A stretch of DNA of 64,000 bases from Bosea sp. BIWAKO-01 (GCF_001748145.1 NZ_BCQA01000001.1:6288501-6352500), one strand, 5' to 3'; counted from the stretch's first letter, positions 22,109 to 31,262 are shown. The notes: generated by a model from the letters alone, not told the origin. Made by a program: numbers and translations.

Positions 22109-22147
22109 CGCCAGGAGCGCCGCCCCGGTCAGCGGGCGCCCCTGGCG
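22109..22147 (+). terminator. Inverted repeat downstream of the peptide-binding protein gene, possible terminator
   Basis: CGCCAGG (22109-22115) pairs with CCTGGCG (22141-22147), with further G+C pairing inside. It lies 20 bp after the stop codon. No T-run follows, so a Rho-independent role is uncertain. Confidence 0.3.
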
Positions 22148-22363
22148 GCCAGGCGGCGAACGGACCGACGACACTCTCGTCTCATCCGAACCGACGGACC
22201 TGTAGCGCGAGCCGCCGCCATGCCACTCCGGCAATCCAGATCAAATGAGAGAGAGAGCCCCGGATCGCACCCGCTCTCGTGAACATCTCTGTCGGGTGGA
22301 AACTGTTGAACGATCGCGCGGGAGTGCAGTCGGATCAGAATCCGTTGGCCTAAAAATCCGTCG

Positions 22364-22660
22364 TCAGAGCGATGCACCGCCATAGACGACGATCTGCTGG
22401 CCAGTGATGCTGGCGGCCCCTTCCGAAAGCAGGAACGCCGTGGTTGCCGCGACCTCCTCCGGCTTCACCAGACGGCCCATGGGCGGCATTTTGGGCGCAA
22501 CCGAGGCTCGCTTCGGATCCTTCAGCATCGGTGTGTCGGTCGATCCGGGCGCCACCACATTGACGGTGATCCGGCGCGGTGCGAGTTCGATCGCGAAGGA
22601 GCGCGCCAGGGCGATCAGCCGCTTTGCACGCTCCCGCGATCGCCTCATGTCACGGGGCGT
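22364..22660 (-). pseudogene. Short-chain dehydrogenase/reductase, C-terminal remnant
   Basis: Only the last third of an SDR enzyme is present: ALARSFAIELAPRRITVNVVAPGSTDTPML, then RLVKPEEVAATTAFLLSEGAASITGQQIVVYGG. The Rossmann TGxxxGxG motif and the catalytic YxxxK are missing. Upstream codons in the same frame (up to 22768) do not resemble an SDR and overlap another gene. The 5' two thirds have therefore been lost. The remnant ends normally with a stop. Confidence 0.8.
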
Positions 22661-22671
22661 GGCTGGGATCG

Positions 22672-23019
22672 TCACCGTCCTGGGCCCGGGCCGCAGGTCG
22701 CGAAAAGGAATGGCCCAAATGTCAGGTGGACGTGAGTCGACCGCAACTCCGGTTTTGCCGACGCCCAAGGGATGAACATGCGCCGGACGCTCACGTCCCC
22801 ATTAAGTTTGCGGATGCAATCATAATAGAACTTGCGCGCATTCGCGTTGTCGCCCTTGAAATAACTGAAGATGAAACCGTCCCAGAGGCCCAGCAGATAA
22901 GTCTGCTGATATGTTTCGGATCGACTCAGGAACTGAGCAATCGGCTCTGCGCGGGCGCTGCTGACCGCACAGGCCAGCGCTCCCGCCACAATGAGCGCTG
23001 CTTTCTTGTATCCTGGCAT
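22672..23019 (-). CDS. Small secreted protein, possibly Rap1a/Tai-like, C-terminus probably truncated
   Basis: A 115-residue protein with a signal peptide (MPGYKKAALIVAGALACAVSSARAE). The mature part (SETYQQTYLLGLWDGFIFSYF... CIRKL... RRMFIPWASAKPELRSTHV) has the helical layout of Rap1a/Tai-type small exported proteins: an aromatic first helix, a Cys, then a helix ending in Pro-Glu-x-Arg. This similarity is weak and inferred. After Arg-Ser-Thr-His-Val the sequence becomes unlike a coding tail and runs into the SDR remnant, so the original C-terminus may have been lost in the same deletion. AGGTGAGCG precedes the ATG. Confidence 0.6.
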   Translation of the reverse strand: MPGYKKAALIVAGALACAVSSARAEPIAQFLSRSETYQQTYLLGLWDGFIFSYFKGDNANARKFYYDCIRKLNGDVSVRRMFIPWASAKPELRSTHVHLTFGPFLFATCGPGPGR

Positions 23020-23232
23020 CGCTCACCTATGGCTCTGGATCTTGGCCGGATCGATCGCGTGGTCGCTGTCCTTAGACGACCTTTCATCCCCGCGACCATT
23101 CGCCGAAAGTTCTGTTTTCATGCGTGGCTGGAACGAGCCGGGAGACCGCTCAGATCTCAAGCCTCCTGGCTGACAAAATCGGTGGACTTCATGGCACGAT
23201 CCGAGCCTCGCCATTAAAACGTGGAGGGCCTG

Positions 23233-23517
23233 ATGACCAATGCCGGGGCCGAGCACGTCGTTGCCGACGAAGCTTCAGCACATTCTGAGGAGATCAGATC
23301 TGAGTTCGACCTGCGGGTTGGGAAGCACATCAGCCGAGGCGTCATCCGCGAATTTGCATTGGATATCGCGAGGCCCGAAGACCACGCGCGGGCTGTCACC
23401 GCCGCCTTGTCGAAGCACGACATAACGCCGTTCTGGGAAGAGCCTGAGGTTGAGACAGAACTGATCGAACGAGCAGAGCTCGGCATTCCCATCACGCCGC
23501 TCTCTGACAAAACGTAA
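23233..23517 (+). CDS. Hypothetical acidic protein upstream of the MOSC fusion gene
   Basis: A 94-residue acidic cytoplasmic protein (MTNAGAEHVVADEASAHSEE...). It has a middle stretch RVGKHISRGVIREFALDI and a Glu-rich end (EEPEVETELIERAELGIP). A GTG at 23221 is possible, but the ATG at 23233 has GGAGG 6 nt upstream. It lies 64 bp before the MOSC fusion gene on the same strand and may be co-transcribed. No family recognised. Confidence 0.55.
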   Translation: MTNAGAEHVVADEASAHSEEIRSEFDLRVGKHISRGVIREFALDIARPEDHARAVTAALSKHDITPFWEEPEVETELIERAELGIPITPLSDKT

Positions 23518-23581
23518 GTGCACTTCCCATCGATGGTTCAGGCCGAGGGTACCCCGACAGTCGCACGAGAAGGAGGAAGTG

Positions 23582-25345
23582 ATGGCTCGCTTGCTTTCGG
23601 TCAACGTGGGCCTGCCACGCGACATTCTGTGGCGGGGCGAGACCGTCCACACCGCCGTTTGGAAAACACCAGTTCAAGGCCCGCGCTCGGTACGTCGGCT
23701 CAACATCGAGGGCGATGGGCAAGGAGACCTCGCTGGGCACGGCGGCGAGCACCGGGCCATTTTAGTCTATCAACTGGACTCCTATCGCTTTTGGCAAGGT
23801 GAGCTAGGCCGCGGCGACTTCTCCTATGGACAGTTTGGAGAAAATCTCACGGTCGATGGCTTGCCGGACCAGGAGGTCTGCATTGGCGACCGTTACAGGA
23901 TCGGCAGCGCCCTGTTCGAAGTGACGCAGCCGCGCGTCACTTGCTACCGGGTCGGTATTCGCATGAACGAGCCGCAAATGGCCGCGCTGCTGGTGGCGCG
24001 CGGCAGGCCCGGTTTCTATCTGCGTGTTTTGGAGGAAGGCCAAGTAGAAGCAGGAGATGAGATCGTCCAGGTCGGAATCGGTGCCGAGCGTATGACCGTC
24101 GCCGAGATCGATGCGCTGCTCTATATGCCCGGTCACCCTCGCAGCCAGATCGAGCGCGCGCTGCGCATCCCCGCACTGAGCGGAGGCTGGCGCCGATCCT
24201 TCCAGGCGCTGCTCGCGCAAGAGCAGAGCGGCGGCGCGACGACGGGAAATGCCGGGCTCGCTCCGGTTTCCGGGCCGCCTCCACCATGGGCGGGTTTCCG
24301 CCCGCTGCGGGTGTCGCGCAAGATTCGCGAGAGCGGCGGCGTGATCTCGCTGGTGCTTGAGCCCGTGGACGAACACCCCCTGACGGCTGCTCTTCCAGGT
24401 CAGTTTGTCGTGCTGCGCCTGGGGCCTACCTCGGTCGCGCCGGCGCTCATGCGCAGCTACTCCTTGTCGGGTGAACCCAGCGACCGCTGCTATCGCGTCA
24501 GCGTTAAGCGGGAACCGCACGGTGTGGTGGGCACCTATATCGAGGAAACGGTGCAGATTGGCGACGTGCTGGACGTGAGCGCGCCACGAGGCAACTTTAC
24601 TCTTCGACCGGACGACAGCCCCGTCGTCCTCCTGAGTGCAGGGGTGGGGGCGACTCCTCTCCTGTCCATGCTCCACGCATTGGCGGCCGAAGCGTCGCCG
24701 CGGGACATCTGGTGGCTGTACGGGGCTCGTCGCGGCCGTGAGCATCCCTTTGCTCAGGAGGCCCGAACCCTGCTCGAAGCCTTGGCCCACGGCCATAGCC
24801 ACATCCGCTACAGCGCGCCTGATCCCGAGGACAGGCCGGGCGTGGATTTCGATTCTCCTGGACGTTTGGACATGGGGGCGCTTCGGGATCTGGACGTCCC
24901 GCTCAATGCCGACTTCATTATCTGCGGGCCATCGGCCTTCATGAGCGACCTGACAGCAGGCCTTGCAGCCTGGGGCATCGCTGAAGGCCGGATCCACACT
25001 GAACGGTTCGGCGCGGGTCCGTCGAATACCCCGGGGATCGCCGCCTCGCCGCACCGGCCGCCGCACCTGCCTCCCGGACCTTCCGCTTCGGGGCCGATGG
25101 TTTCGTTCGCCCGCAGTGGCTTGAGCGTCGCTTGGGGGCCGGCGTTTCAGAGCCTCCTTGAGCTTGCCGAAGCCTGCGACATCCCCACGCGGTGGTCCTG
25201 CCGCACGGGGTTCTGCCACTCCTGCGAAACCGGGCTTGTTGCTGGGAAAGTCACCTACCGGCCCGCCCCTATCGATCCACCAGCCGGCGCCAATGTGCTG
25301 ATCTGCTGTTCCCAGCCTCTGGGCGACGTCGTCGTCGATCTGTGA
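23582..25345 (+). CDS. MOSC domain / ferredoxin-NADP reductase / 2Fe-2S ferredoxin fusion
   Basis: A 587-residue three-part protein. Residues 1-165 form a YiiM-type MOSC domain (GHGGEHRAILVYQLDSY, YGQFGENLTVDGL, and the active-site-type Cys in VTQPRVTCYRVG), followed by a short helical 3-alpha segment (MTVAEIDALLYMPG). Residues about 235-480 are an FAD/NAD(P)H reductase module (RSYSLSG for FAD, LLSAGVGATPLLSML for nucleotide, FIICGPSAFM near its end). The C-terminus is a plant-type 2Fe-2S domain with Cys540, Cys545, Cys548 and a fourth in LICC (575/576). Proteins of this kind may move electrons from NAD(P)H through FAD and the cluster to a MOSC-bound oxidised substrate such as N-hydroxylated compounds; this is inferred from YiiM/mARC relatives. 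The ATG at 23582 follows AGGAGGAAG. Confidence 0.9.
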   Translation: MARLLSVNVGLPRDILWRGETVHTAVWKTPVQGPRSVRRLNIEGDGQGDLAGHGGEHRAILVYQLDSYRFWQGELGRGDFSYGQFGENLTVDGLPDQEVCIGDRYRIGSALFEVTQPRVTCYRVGIRMNEPQMAALLVARGRPGFYLRVLEEGQVEAGDEIVQVGIGAERMTVAEIDALLYMPGHPRSQIERALRIPALSGGWRRSFQALLAQEQSGGATTGNAGLAPVSGPPPPWAGFRPLRVSRKIRESGGVISLVLEPVDEHPLTAALPGQFVVLRLGPTSVAPALMRSYSLSGEPSDRCYRVSVKREPHGVVGTYIEETVQIGDVLDVSAPRGNFTLRPDDSPVVLLSAGVGATPLLSMLHALAAEASPRDIWWLYGARRGREHPFAQEARTLLEALAHGHSHIRYSAPDPEDRPGVDFDSPGRLDMGALRDLDVPLNADFIICGPSAFMSDLTAGLAAWGIAEGRIHTERFGAGPSNTPGIAASPHRPPHLPPGPSASGPMVSFARSGLSVAWGPAFQSLLELAEACDIPTRWSCRTGFCHSCETGLVAGKVTYRPAPIDPPAGANVLICCSQPLGDVVVDL

Positions 25346-25546
25346 CGGAACTGAGTATCCGCGCGTCTTCAATGGGATCTGGGAGTGCCGCTGCCACCAC
25401 CAGACCGAGCACGCTCGCATGTCTCACATGGGGCGAGACCGGGCCTTGTGCCGTCTCGAACGGCTATGCCCGCTTCCGGGCGATAGCAAGAGTCGGCTAT
25501 TTGGCGCTGAGCGAATGGCTCGAAGCGGCGTAACGGTCTCCTTCAG

Positions 25547-26797
25547 CTAGAGCAGCAGCACGCCGATCGTGATGGTGATCAGCGTCAGCGGCGCCCCGAT
25601 CTTGAAATAGCTCCAGAAGTCGATCGTGATGCCGTCCTTTGCGGCGCGCTCGGCGACGATCAGGTTCGCGACGGAGCCGAGCAGCGTGAAATTGCCCGCC
25701 AGCGTCGAGGCCATGGCGACGACGAGCCAGGCGCGCTGCGGATCGGCCAGCGGCGCGACGAAGGGCTTCAGGACGAGGACGGCTGGAACATTGCTGACGA
25801 GGTTCGACAGGACGGCGGTCACGGCGCTGAGCACCATCGTGTTGTCGAGATGGAGCTGCCCCGCCGCCGCGACGACATTGTGGGTCAGGACGCTGTGCTC
25901 CAGGCCGGCAACGACGACGAACAGCCCGGCGAACATCATGAGCAAGGATCCATCGATCTCCGCATAGACCTTCTCCGGCCGGATCCGGCGCGTCAGCAAG
26001 AGCAGGCCAGCCGCGACGATGGCGACCTTGGCAACCGGCTGGCCGAGGAAGAACAGGACGATCATCGCGAGTGTGACCAGCGCGGATTTCGCCACGAGCC
26101 AGCCATGATAATGCGAAGCGAGTTCGGCGTCGGGCAGCCGCTCCCGGGTCCAGAATTCGCGCGGGTTGAGCAGGACGGCCAGCGCGACCGTGACAAGCAG
26201 GCCAAGGGCCGCCACCGGCGCCAGCGCCGCCGTGAACGCACCATAGGGAATCTGCGAGAGCGTCCCGATGATCATGTTCTGCGGATTGCCGGTGATCGTC
26301 GCCGTCGAGCCGACATTGGAGGCGAGCGCGACCGCGATCAGATAGGGCACCGGATTGCGCTTGAGCGCCCGGGTCAGCTCGATGACGATGGGCGCCATCA
26401 CCAGGCAGATCGCATCATTGACCAGAAAGGCGGAGAGGATGCCGCTGCTCAGCACGATCGCCGCCAGCAGAAGAACGGGGTGATGCGCCCGCTTCACGGC
26501 CCAGCCATTGACCATCCGGAAAAAGCCCGAGAGCCGCAAATTCGCGACGACGATCATCATGCCGAGCAGAAGGGTGATGGTGTCGAGGTCGATCGACTTA
26601 TACGCCTCCTCCAGCGAGAGCACGCCGAAGGCCAGCATGAGCGTGGCGCCGATCAGAGCCACGCCCGTCCGGTCGATCCGGAAGCCCGGCAGGCGGCCGA
26701 TCGCGAGGGCCACATAGGTTGCCACGAAGATCGCGATGGCAGCGATCCTGCTCGCCTCGGCAGGCAGAATCATCGTGCTCCAGCCGGGAAGCTGCAT
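25547..26797 (-). CDS. ArsB/NhaD-superfamily anion transporter
   Basis: A 416-residue inner-membrane protein with 10-12 hydrophobic spans. It carries ion-transporter superfamily features: a TITLLLGMMIVVANLRLSGFF segment, LVNDAICLVMAPIVIEL, and the twice-seen Asn-rich re-entrant motifs (ASNVGSTATITGNPQNMIIG and LSNLVSNVPAVLVL). The GNPQN motif is typical of this group, which moves arsenite, Na+/H+ or dicarboxylates; the ion cannot be assigned. The ATG at 26797 shares one base with the stop of the upstream MFS gene (TGATG), so translation is coupled. The longer frame to 27289 overlaps that gene and is a shadow. Confidence 0.88.
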   Translation of the reverse strand: MQLPGWSTMILPAEASRIAAIAIFVATYVALAIGRLPGFRIDRTGVALIGATLMLAFGVLSLEEAYKSIDLDTITLLLGMMIVVANLRLSGFFRMVNGWAVKRAHHPVLLLAAIVLSSGILSAFLVNDAICLVMAPIVIELTRALKRNPVPYLIAVALASNVGSTATITGNPQNMIIGTLSQIPYGAFTAALAPVAALGLLVTVALAVLLNPREFWTRERLPDAELASHYHGWLVAKSALVTLAMIVLFFLGQPVAKVAIVAAGLLLLTRRIRPEKVYAEIDGSLLMMFAGLFVVVAGLEHSVLTHNVVAAAGQLHLDNTMVLSAVTAVLSNLVSNVPAVLVLKPFVAPLADPQRAWLVVAMASTLAGNFTLLGSVANLIVAERAAKDGITIDFWSYFKIGAPLTLITITIGVLLL

Positions 26798-28050
26798 CAG
26801 GTGCTCACGCCGGTGGAGGCGGCGGTCGCGGGAGCATCTGAGCGGCCGGTCGGCGGCGCGTAGTCTTTGGTTTCTGGCATCAGCACGACATACAGCACGA
26901 AGCCGAGGCAGGCGATGGCCGCCAGCGTCAGGAAGGCCGCCGAATAGCCTGCGGAGACAATGATGATGCCCGCCAGCGATGCCGACAGCGCGGCGCCCAG
27001 TCCCTGGGCCGTCGCGACCGCGCCCTGGCTGACATTGAAGCGTCCGGTGCCGCGTGTCAGGTCGGCGATGATGACAGGAAACAACGCCCCGAAGATCCCT
27101 GCCCCGACGCCGTCGAGCGCCTGTACGGCGACAAGCCAGAACGGGTTGTCCGACAGGACATAAAGACCGCCGCGCAGCGCCAGCACGCCGAAGGCCAGCA
27201 GGAAGATCGGCTTGCGGCCCCACTGATCGACCTTGGCCCCGACCATGATCGCCATCGGAACCATGACGCATTGCGCCGCCACGATGCACAGGGCGATCAG
27301 CGAGGTCGCCTGCTCCTTGCCGACGACCTTGGTCAGGAGCTGGCCTACCGAGGTCAGCATCGCCGCATTCGAGAGGCGGAAGACGGCGCAGATCAAGGCA
27401 AACAGCAGCAGATGCCGGTTCTGCAGCAGGGCCCTCAGGCCCGACGGCTTTTCGTCATGCCCGTCAGCGCGCGCCAGGCCGCGCGCCATCTCGTCGTCGA
27501 TCTCCCCTCGCGGAACCATGAGCATCGCGCCGATGCTGAAAGCTGTGAGGATGGCCATCAGCCAGAACACCACGATCGGCCCGAAGACATAGGCGGTGCC
27601 GCCGGCGATGGCGGCCGAGACGGCGTTGCCGAGATGGTTGAAGGCCTCGTTGCGGCCGATCCGTTTCGAGAACATCCTGGGTCCGACGAGGCCCAGCGTG
27701 ATCGCCGCCAGCGCTGGCGGGAAGATCGCACCGGCGATGCCGGCGATCGATTGCGTCGCGGCAACTAGATAGAAATTGCCGATGAACGGCAGCGCGAGAC
27801 ATGACAGCGTCACGGCCAGCGCACCGGCGATGACGATGGCAGGCTTGTTGTTCGTCCGGTCGATCAGCGCGCCCGCCGGCGTCTGCGCGATCAGCCCGGC
27901 GATGCCGGCAATCGTCATGACCAGGCCCGTGGTCGCTTCGTTCCAGCCCTGGTCGGGGCCTCTGACCGCGATCAGGTAGATCGCGAGATAGGGCCCGAGC
28001 CCATCTCGCACATCCGCGAGACAGAAATTCAGCGCGTCGAGCCCGCGCAA
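26797..28050 (-). CDS. MFS transporter
   Basis: A major-facilitator transporter of about 417 residues with 12 predicted spans. It opens with LRGLDALNFCLADVRDGLGPYLAIYL, has the motif-A-like loop GALIDRTNNKPAIV between helices 2 and 3, and a second loop GAKVDQWGRKPIFLL in the C-terminal half. The tail is Pro/Ala/Thr-rich. There is no ATG in a suitable place. TTG codons at 28050, 28116, 28131 and 28260 are in frame; 28050 starts at the conserved N-terminus and is used here, with low certainty. It is the first gene of a coupled pair with the anion transporter. The substrate is unknown. Confidence 0.85.
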   Translation of the reverse strand: MRGLDALNFCLADVRDGLGPYLAIYLIAVRGPDQGWNEATTGLVMTIAGIAGLIAQTPAGALIDRTNNKPAIVIAGALAVTLSCLALPFIGNFYLVAATQSIAGIAGAIFPPALAAITLGLVGPRMFSKRIGRNEAFNHLGNAVSAAIAGGTAYVFGPIVVFWLMAILTAFSIGAMLMVPRGEIDDEMARGLARADGHDEKPSGLRALLQNRHLLLFALICAVFRLSNAAMLTSVGQLLTKVVGKEQATSLIALCIVAAQCVMVPMAIMVGAKVDQWGRKPIFLLAFGVLALRGGLYVLSDNPFWLVAVQALDGVGAGIFGALFPVIIADLTRGTGRFNVSQGAVATAQGLGAALSASLAGIIIVSAGYSAAFLTLAAIACLGFVLYVVLMPETKDYAPPTGRSDAPATAASTGVST

Positions 28051-28601
28051 GGCGCGGTGGAAGCTGGACCTGACCCGGACGGGGTTCGCGACGGCATCGG
28101 CATGGTCCTCGGCCAAGGTCCTGAGGCTCAAGCACCGGGCCGGCTGGCCGCAGCGCTTGCCTTCGGCGCGGGCGACGGCGTGGCGATGACGGTGGAACGA
28201 CAGGAGCCGCTTGGGCGGCAGGCATTCCGCCCGGCACCCTGCCGCGCAGATGCCGATCAACGGCTTAGGTCAGGCGGGGTTCCAGGACCATTGCCCAGTT
28301 ATGGAAATCGGCTGGGCAGAAGATACCAAGTCGGTATCGATGTACGGGCTCGATGAAGTCCAAGCCTTATGTCCCGCGATGCAAGCGGCCCACGCTCGCT
28401 CACCTGTTGGCTGCCCGGGAGCGCTACGGTCGCGCAGTCTGTTGGCTCGCCGAGCCGTCGCTAGAGTTGCTACCGATATCAACATATCCAAGCGAATAGC
28501 ATCCGTTTTCGCCCCGGAGCGGACATTGAGGTGAGATGGGGCTAGACCGGCCGAAGCGATAGCTAACGTCATTGCAGAAAAAACATGTCGACCTCGAAAC
28601 A
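28051..28601. other. Intergenic stretch; nothing recognised beyond possible 5' codons of the MFS gene
   Basis: The MFS frame stays open to 28260, so up to 210 bp may belong to it. From about 28440 the composition becomes steadily less G+C-rich towards the small membrane protein gene at 28656. No RNA gene or second ORF with a ribosome site was found. Confidence 0.4.
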
Positions 28602-28618
28602 CTAAATCAAAGATTTAG
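28602..28618. promoter_or_regulatory. Perfect 17-bp palindrome upstream of the small A+T-rich membrane protein gene
   Basis: CTAAATC and GATTTAG flank AAA. The centre lies 46 bp before the ATG at 28656. It could be a dimeric regulator site or a small hairpin. Confidence 0.35.
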
Positions 28619-28655
28619 AATCAGAATGCCTCACAGGTAGATAGAGATTATTCCC

Positions 28656-28955
28656 ATGCAATTTTTGCAAAGGCTTTTCCCAAAATTACGTCATGACGGG
28701 GCTATTCCGTTCCTATGCTTGATGACTTCGGCGGTATTCCTTCTGATCACAAAATTTTTGGCTGAACAACGATCAATGATCACGGGTCCATTCCTGCTTT
28801 CGATTCTAGTTTTTCCAATAATCATGATGGGATGGTTCATTTATGCGGCCACCCATAAAGTGGAGAGCTTCGCAGATATAAAACCTTTCTTTCGGTCTAA
28901 GATTTTCTATTGCTGCATTTTCGTTTTCTTCGGAGCGTACGCGTACATCATCTAG
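28656..28955 (+). CDS. Small A+T-rich membrane protein, hypothetical
   Basis: A 99-residue protein with three hydrophobic spans (about 17-35, 44-64 and 80-98) and almost no soluble domain. It starts MQFLQRLFPKLRHDG. Codons rich in A/T at third positions (AAA, TTT, ATA) contrast with all neighbouring genes, which suggests recent acquisition. No family recognised. Confidence 0.6.
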   Translation: MQFLQRLFPKLRHDGAIPFLCLMTSAVFLLITKFLAEQRSMITGPFLLSILVFPIIMMGWFIYAATHKVESFADIKPFFRSKIFYCCIFVFFGAYAYII

Positions 28956-29101
28956 TTAAAGCGGAGTGATCCCCCTCCGCCACGGTTGCAAGCTGACGGA
29001 AGCACTCGATGATCGACGCTTATGGCGTCCGCCTCTCGCCGATTGCGGACATCACGAGCAAGCGCCTACGGTCGGCGCTATTCTCAACGAGATAGAGCGT
29101 C

Positions 29102-29911
29102 ATGCGCTCCGAAGCAGCGGTCGTCCCAACCTCCCGGAAGCTGCCTGTGGCGTTCGGCGGCGGGGCGGTCATCGGTGCGCTCGGCGGATTGATCGGGCTC
29201 GGCGGCGCCGAGTTCCGGCTGCCCCTCCTTATCGGCGTGTTCCGATTTGCCGCTCTGGAAGCTGTCATTCTGAACAAGGCGATGAGTCTCGTCGTGGTCG
29301 CCTCAGCCTTGCCCTTCCGTGCCGCGACGGTGCCTTTCGCAACAATTGCAGCGCATTGGCCGATTGTCTTGAACCTGCTTGCGGGAAGCTTGCTGGGCGC
29401 GTGGCTCGGCGCCGGATGGGCAACACGCCTGCGATCGGAAACGTTCTACAAGGTGATCGCCGCACTGCTCGTCACCATCGCGGCCGTTCTGGTCCTGGGC
29501 CATGATGCGACGGCAGGTCAGCCGCTGCTGACGGGCTCAGCGCAACTCGTCGCGGGTGTGGTCGCGGGTTTCGGTATTGGCGTCGTCGCCTCGCTGCTTG
29601 GCGTCGCGGGCGGCGAATTGTTGATTCCAACGCTCGTCCTGTTGTTCGGTGCGGATATCAAGCTGGCGGGCAGTTTCTCGCTTGCCGTGTCGCTGCCGAC
29701 GATGATCGTCGGTTTCACGCGCTATAGCCGCGACCAGAGCTTTGCCGTGATCGGCCGGAACCGCACCTTTCTGCTCGTCATGGCGGCAGGGTCGATCGTC
29801 GGAACCTTCATCGGGGGGCTGCTGCTCGGCGTCGTTCCCAACGGGGTCCTGCTTCCGGCCCTGGCGGTCATCCTGCTGGTCTCCGCCGTGAAAATCTGGC
29901 GGCACGCGTGA
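29102..29911 (+). CDS. TauE/SafE family sulfite/organosulfonate exporter-like membrane protein
   Basis: A 269-residue inner-membrane protein with about eight hydrophobic spans. It has the duplicated family motif, first GGGAVIGALGGLIGLGGAEFRLPLLI and again GFGIGVVASLLGVAGGELLIPTLVLL. The paired GG-Gly/Ala-Gly-E-hydrophobic-P elements are diagnostic. Members export small sulfur-containing anions; the substrate here is not known. The ATG at 29102 begins the protein, with no strong ribosome site. It is a lone gene. Confidence 0.88.
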   Translation: MRSEAAVVPTSRKLPVAFGGGAVIGALGGLIGLGGAEFRLPLLIGVFRFAALEAVILNKAMSLVVVASALPFRAATVPFATIAAHWPIVLNLLAGSLLGAWLGAGWATRLRSETFYKVIAALLVTIAAVLVLGHDATAGQPLLTGSAQLVAGVVAGFGIGVVASLLGVAGGELLIPTLVLLFGADIKLAGSFSLAVSLPTMIVGFTRYSRDQSFAVIGRNRTFLLVMAAGSIVGTFIGGLLLGVVPNGVLLPALAVILLVSAVKIWRHA

Positions 29912-30080
29912 CCGTGCCCCACCCACCCCAGTTGCGGCGCGTCGCGACAGCTCGTCGTCAGCCGTTGCCACAGGCCGCCTGGCCCTCGCGCTTGAGCCTC
30001 ACGGAGACGATCGCCAGGCCCAAACCGGTGTCGCCGACAGGCCACCATGGCCGGGGCCGGCGGAGCAGCTCGCGTGCCGG

Positions 30081-30983
30081 TCAGTCCAGCGACAGGCCGC
30101 CGCGCAGGCCGCGGGTCTCGGGCGGCAGCGCAGCCACGCGGACGCCGCTCGTCGGCGGCGCGCTGAAGGCGCGCAGGGTCTTCTTGGGCAGGTCGAGATC
30201 ATAGGGCCGGCTGGGCGGCAACCGCATCGTGCTGACGAGCGTCAGGGTCGGGTTTGCCGACGCGGCAGCGGCCGGCGCGGGAGCCTCCGGGGCGAAAGCC
30301 AGCGGCGCGGCGGCAAACGAGGTCTGCACGGTCGAGGTGGTGGCAGGAGCCGCAGGCATGTTGAGCGCAGCGAGCTGATAGTTCGGCTCCTCGATGCGCC
30401 GCCGCTCAGGCCGCTCGCCCTTCACATAGAAGGCGTTCCCGCCTGCCAGGGTCACGTAATGCATGTTGGGATAGGAAAAGCGCATCCCGGCCATGTGAAA
30501 ATGCTTGGCCGCTCCGACAGGCTCGTGGCGCCGCCCATTGAGGATGTCTTCCGCGATGGCCTCGACCTTCGGCAGGTCGCGTGCGGCCATCGGGCGGGTC
30601 AGCACGCCGGCAGCGAACTGGCGCGGCGCTCCGACGACGCCGCAGATCGTCTCGGGATAGCGCGGCGATTCCACCCGGTTCATCACGACCGTGCCAACGC
30701 TGAGCAGACCCGCCTCGCTCGAGCGGTTCGATTCGAAATACATCGCGCGGACGAGGCAGTCCTTCTCGCGCGGATCGGCCTTGGCCAGGGCAACCGCGCG
30801 CTTGCGCGCCTCACGGGGGTCCTTTGCCCCCGGCGCCGCCGTCGCGGCGGTCTCGACGGGCGACATGCTGCAGGCGCCGAGCGCCGGCGCAACCAGTGAA
30901 ATCAGAAGCGGGATCGCCTTGCGGCCGGGGCGGCTCTTACCGAGGGGACGGACGGCATTGGCAGCGATCACGGCGCGCTTCAT
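30081..30983 (-). CDS. SleB-like cell wall hydrolase, lipoprotein
   Basis: A 300-residue envelope protein. The N-terminal signal ends with a lipobox (Leu-Gly-Ala-Cys, Cys38), so it is probably a lipoprotein. Residues about 72-190 form the hydrolase_2/SleB domain: CLVRAMYFESNRSSEAG with catalytic Glu84, VVMNRVESPRYPETICGVV, and the later AKHFHMAGMRFSYPN region. This domain cuts peptidoglycan, probably as a lytic transglycosylase. The remaining 100 residues are an Ala/Pro-rich, poorly ordered tail. AGGAGG precedes the ATG. It is a single gene, divergent from the MFS gene at 31263. Confidence 0.88.
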   Translation of the reverse strand: MKRAVIAANAVRPLGKSRPGRKAIPLLISLVAPALGACSMSPVETAATAAPGAKDPREARKRAVALAKADPREKDCLVRAMYFESNRSSEAGLLSVGTVVMNRVESPRYPETICGVVGAPRQFAAGVLTRPMAARDLPKVEAIAEDILNGRRHEPVGAAKHFHMAGMRFSYPNMHYVTLAGGNAFYVKGERPERRRIEEPNYQLAALNMPAAPATTSTVQTSFAAAPLAFAPEAPAPAAAASANPTLTLVSTMRLPPSRPYDLDLPKKTLRAFSAPPTSGVRVAALPPETRGLRGGLSLD

Positions 30984-31262
30984 GCGGCAACCTCCTAATT
31001 ACGGGCTCCGGGCCGCCGCAGGCGGCGGACCGTCGTCAATGGAAGGGACCCTGAATGTTTTAACAGAACGTTAACTTCGAAAAGCATGGCGAAGGTGCCC
31101 GACCACGGTTCGGCCGTCAACACGGCGCGGCTGCCGGGCATTTCAAGGCGTGATTGACAGCATCCCGAATATTGTTAGGCAGGCCGACGAGGGAACGTCT
31201 TCGGTCCTGTCACGGGCTTCACATCTCCGGGGTCGGCCCGGCCCGCTTTTTGGTTCCGGTGC

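Noticed and set aside
23804..25420. A 538-residue minus-strand frame over the MOSC fusion
   Set aside because: Antisense shadow with low-complexity Arg/His/Gly translation and no domain.
25346..25546. Possible gene end (…YLALSEWLEAA) between the MOSC fusion and the anion transporter
   Set aside because: The short open frame lacks a start with ribosome site and no family could be recognised; it is left as intergenic.
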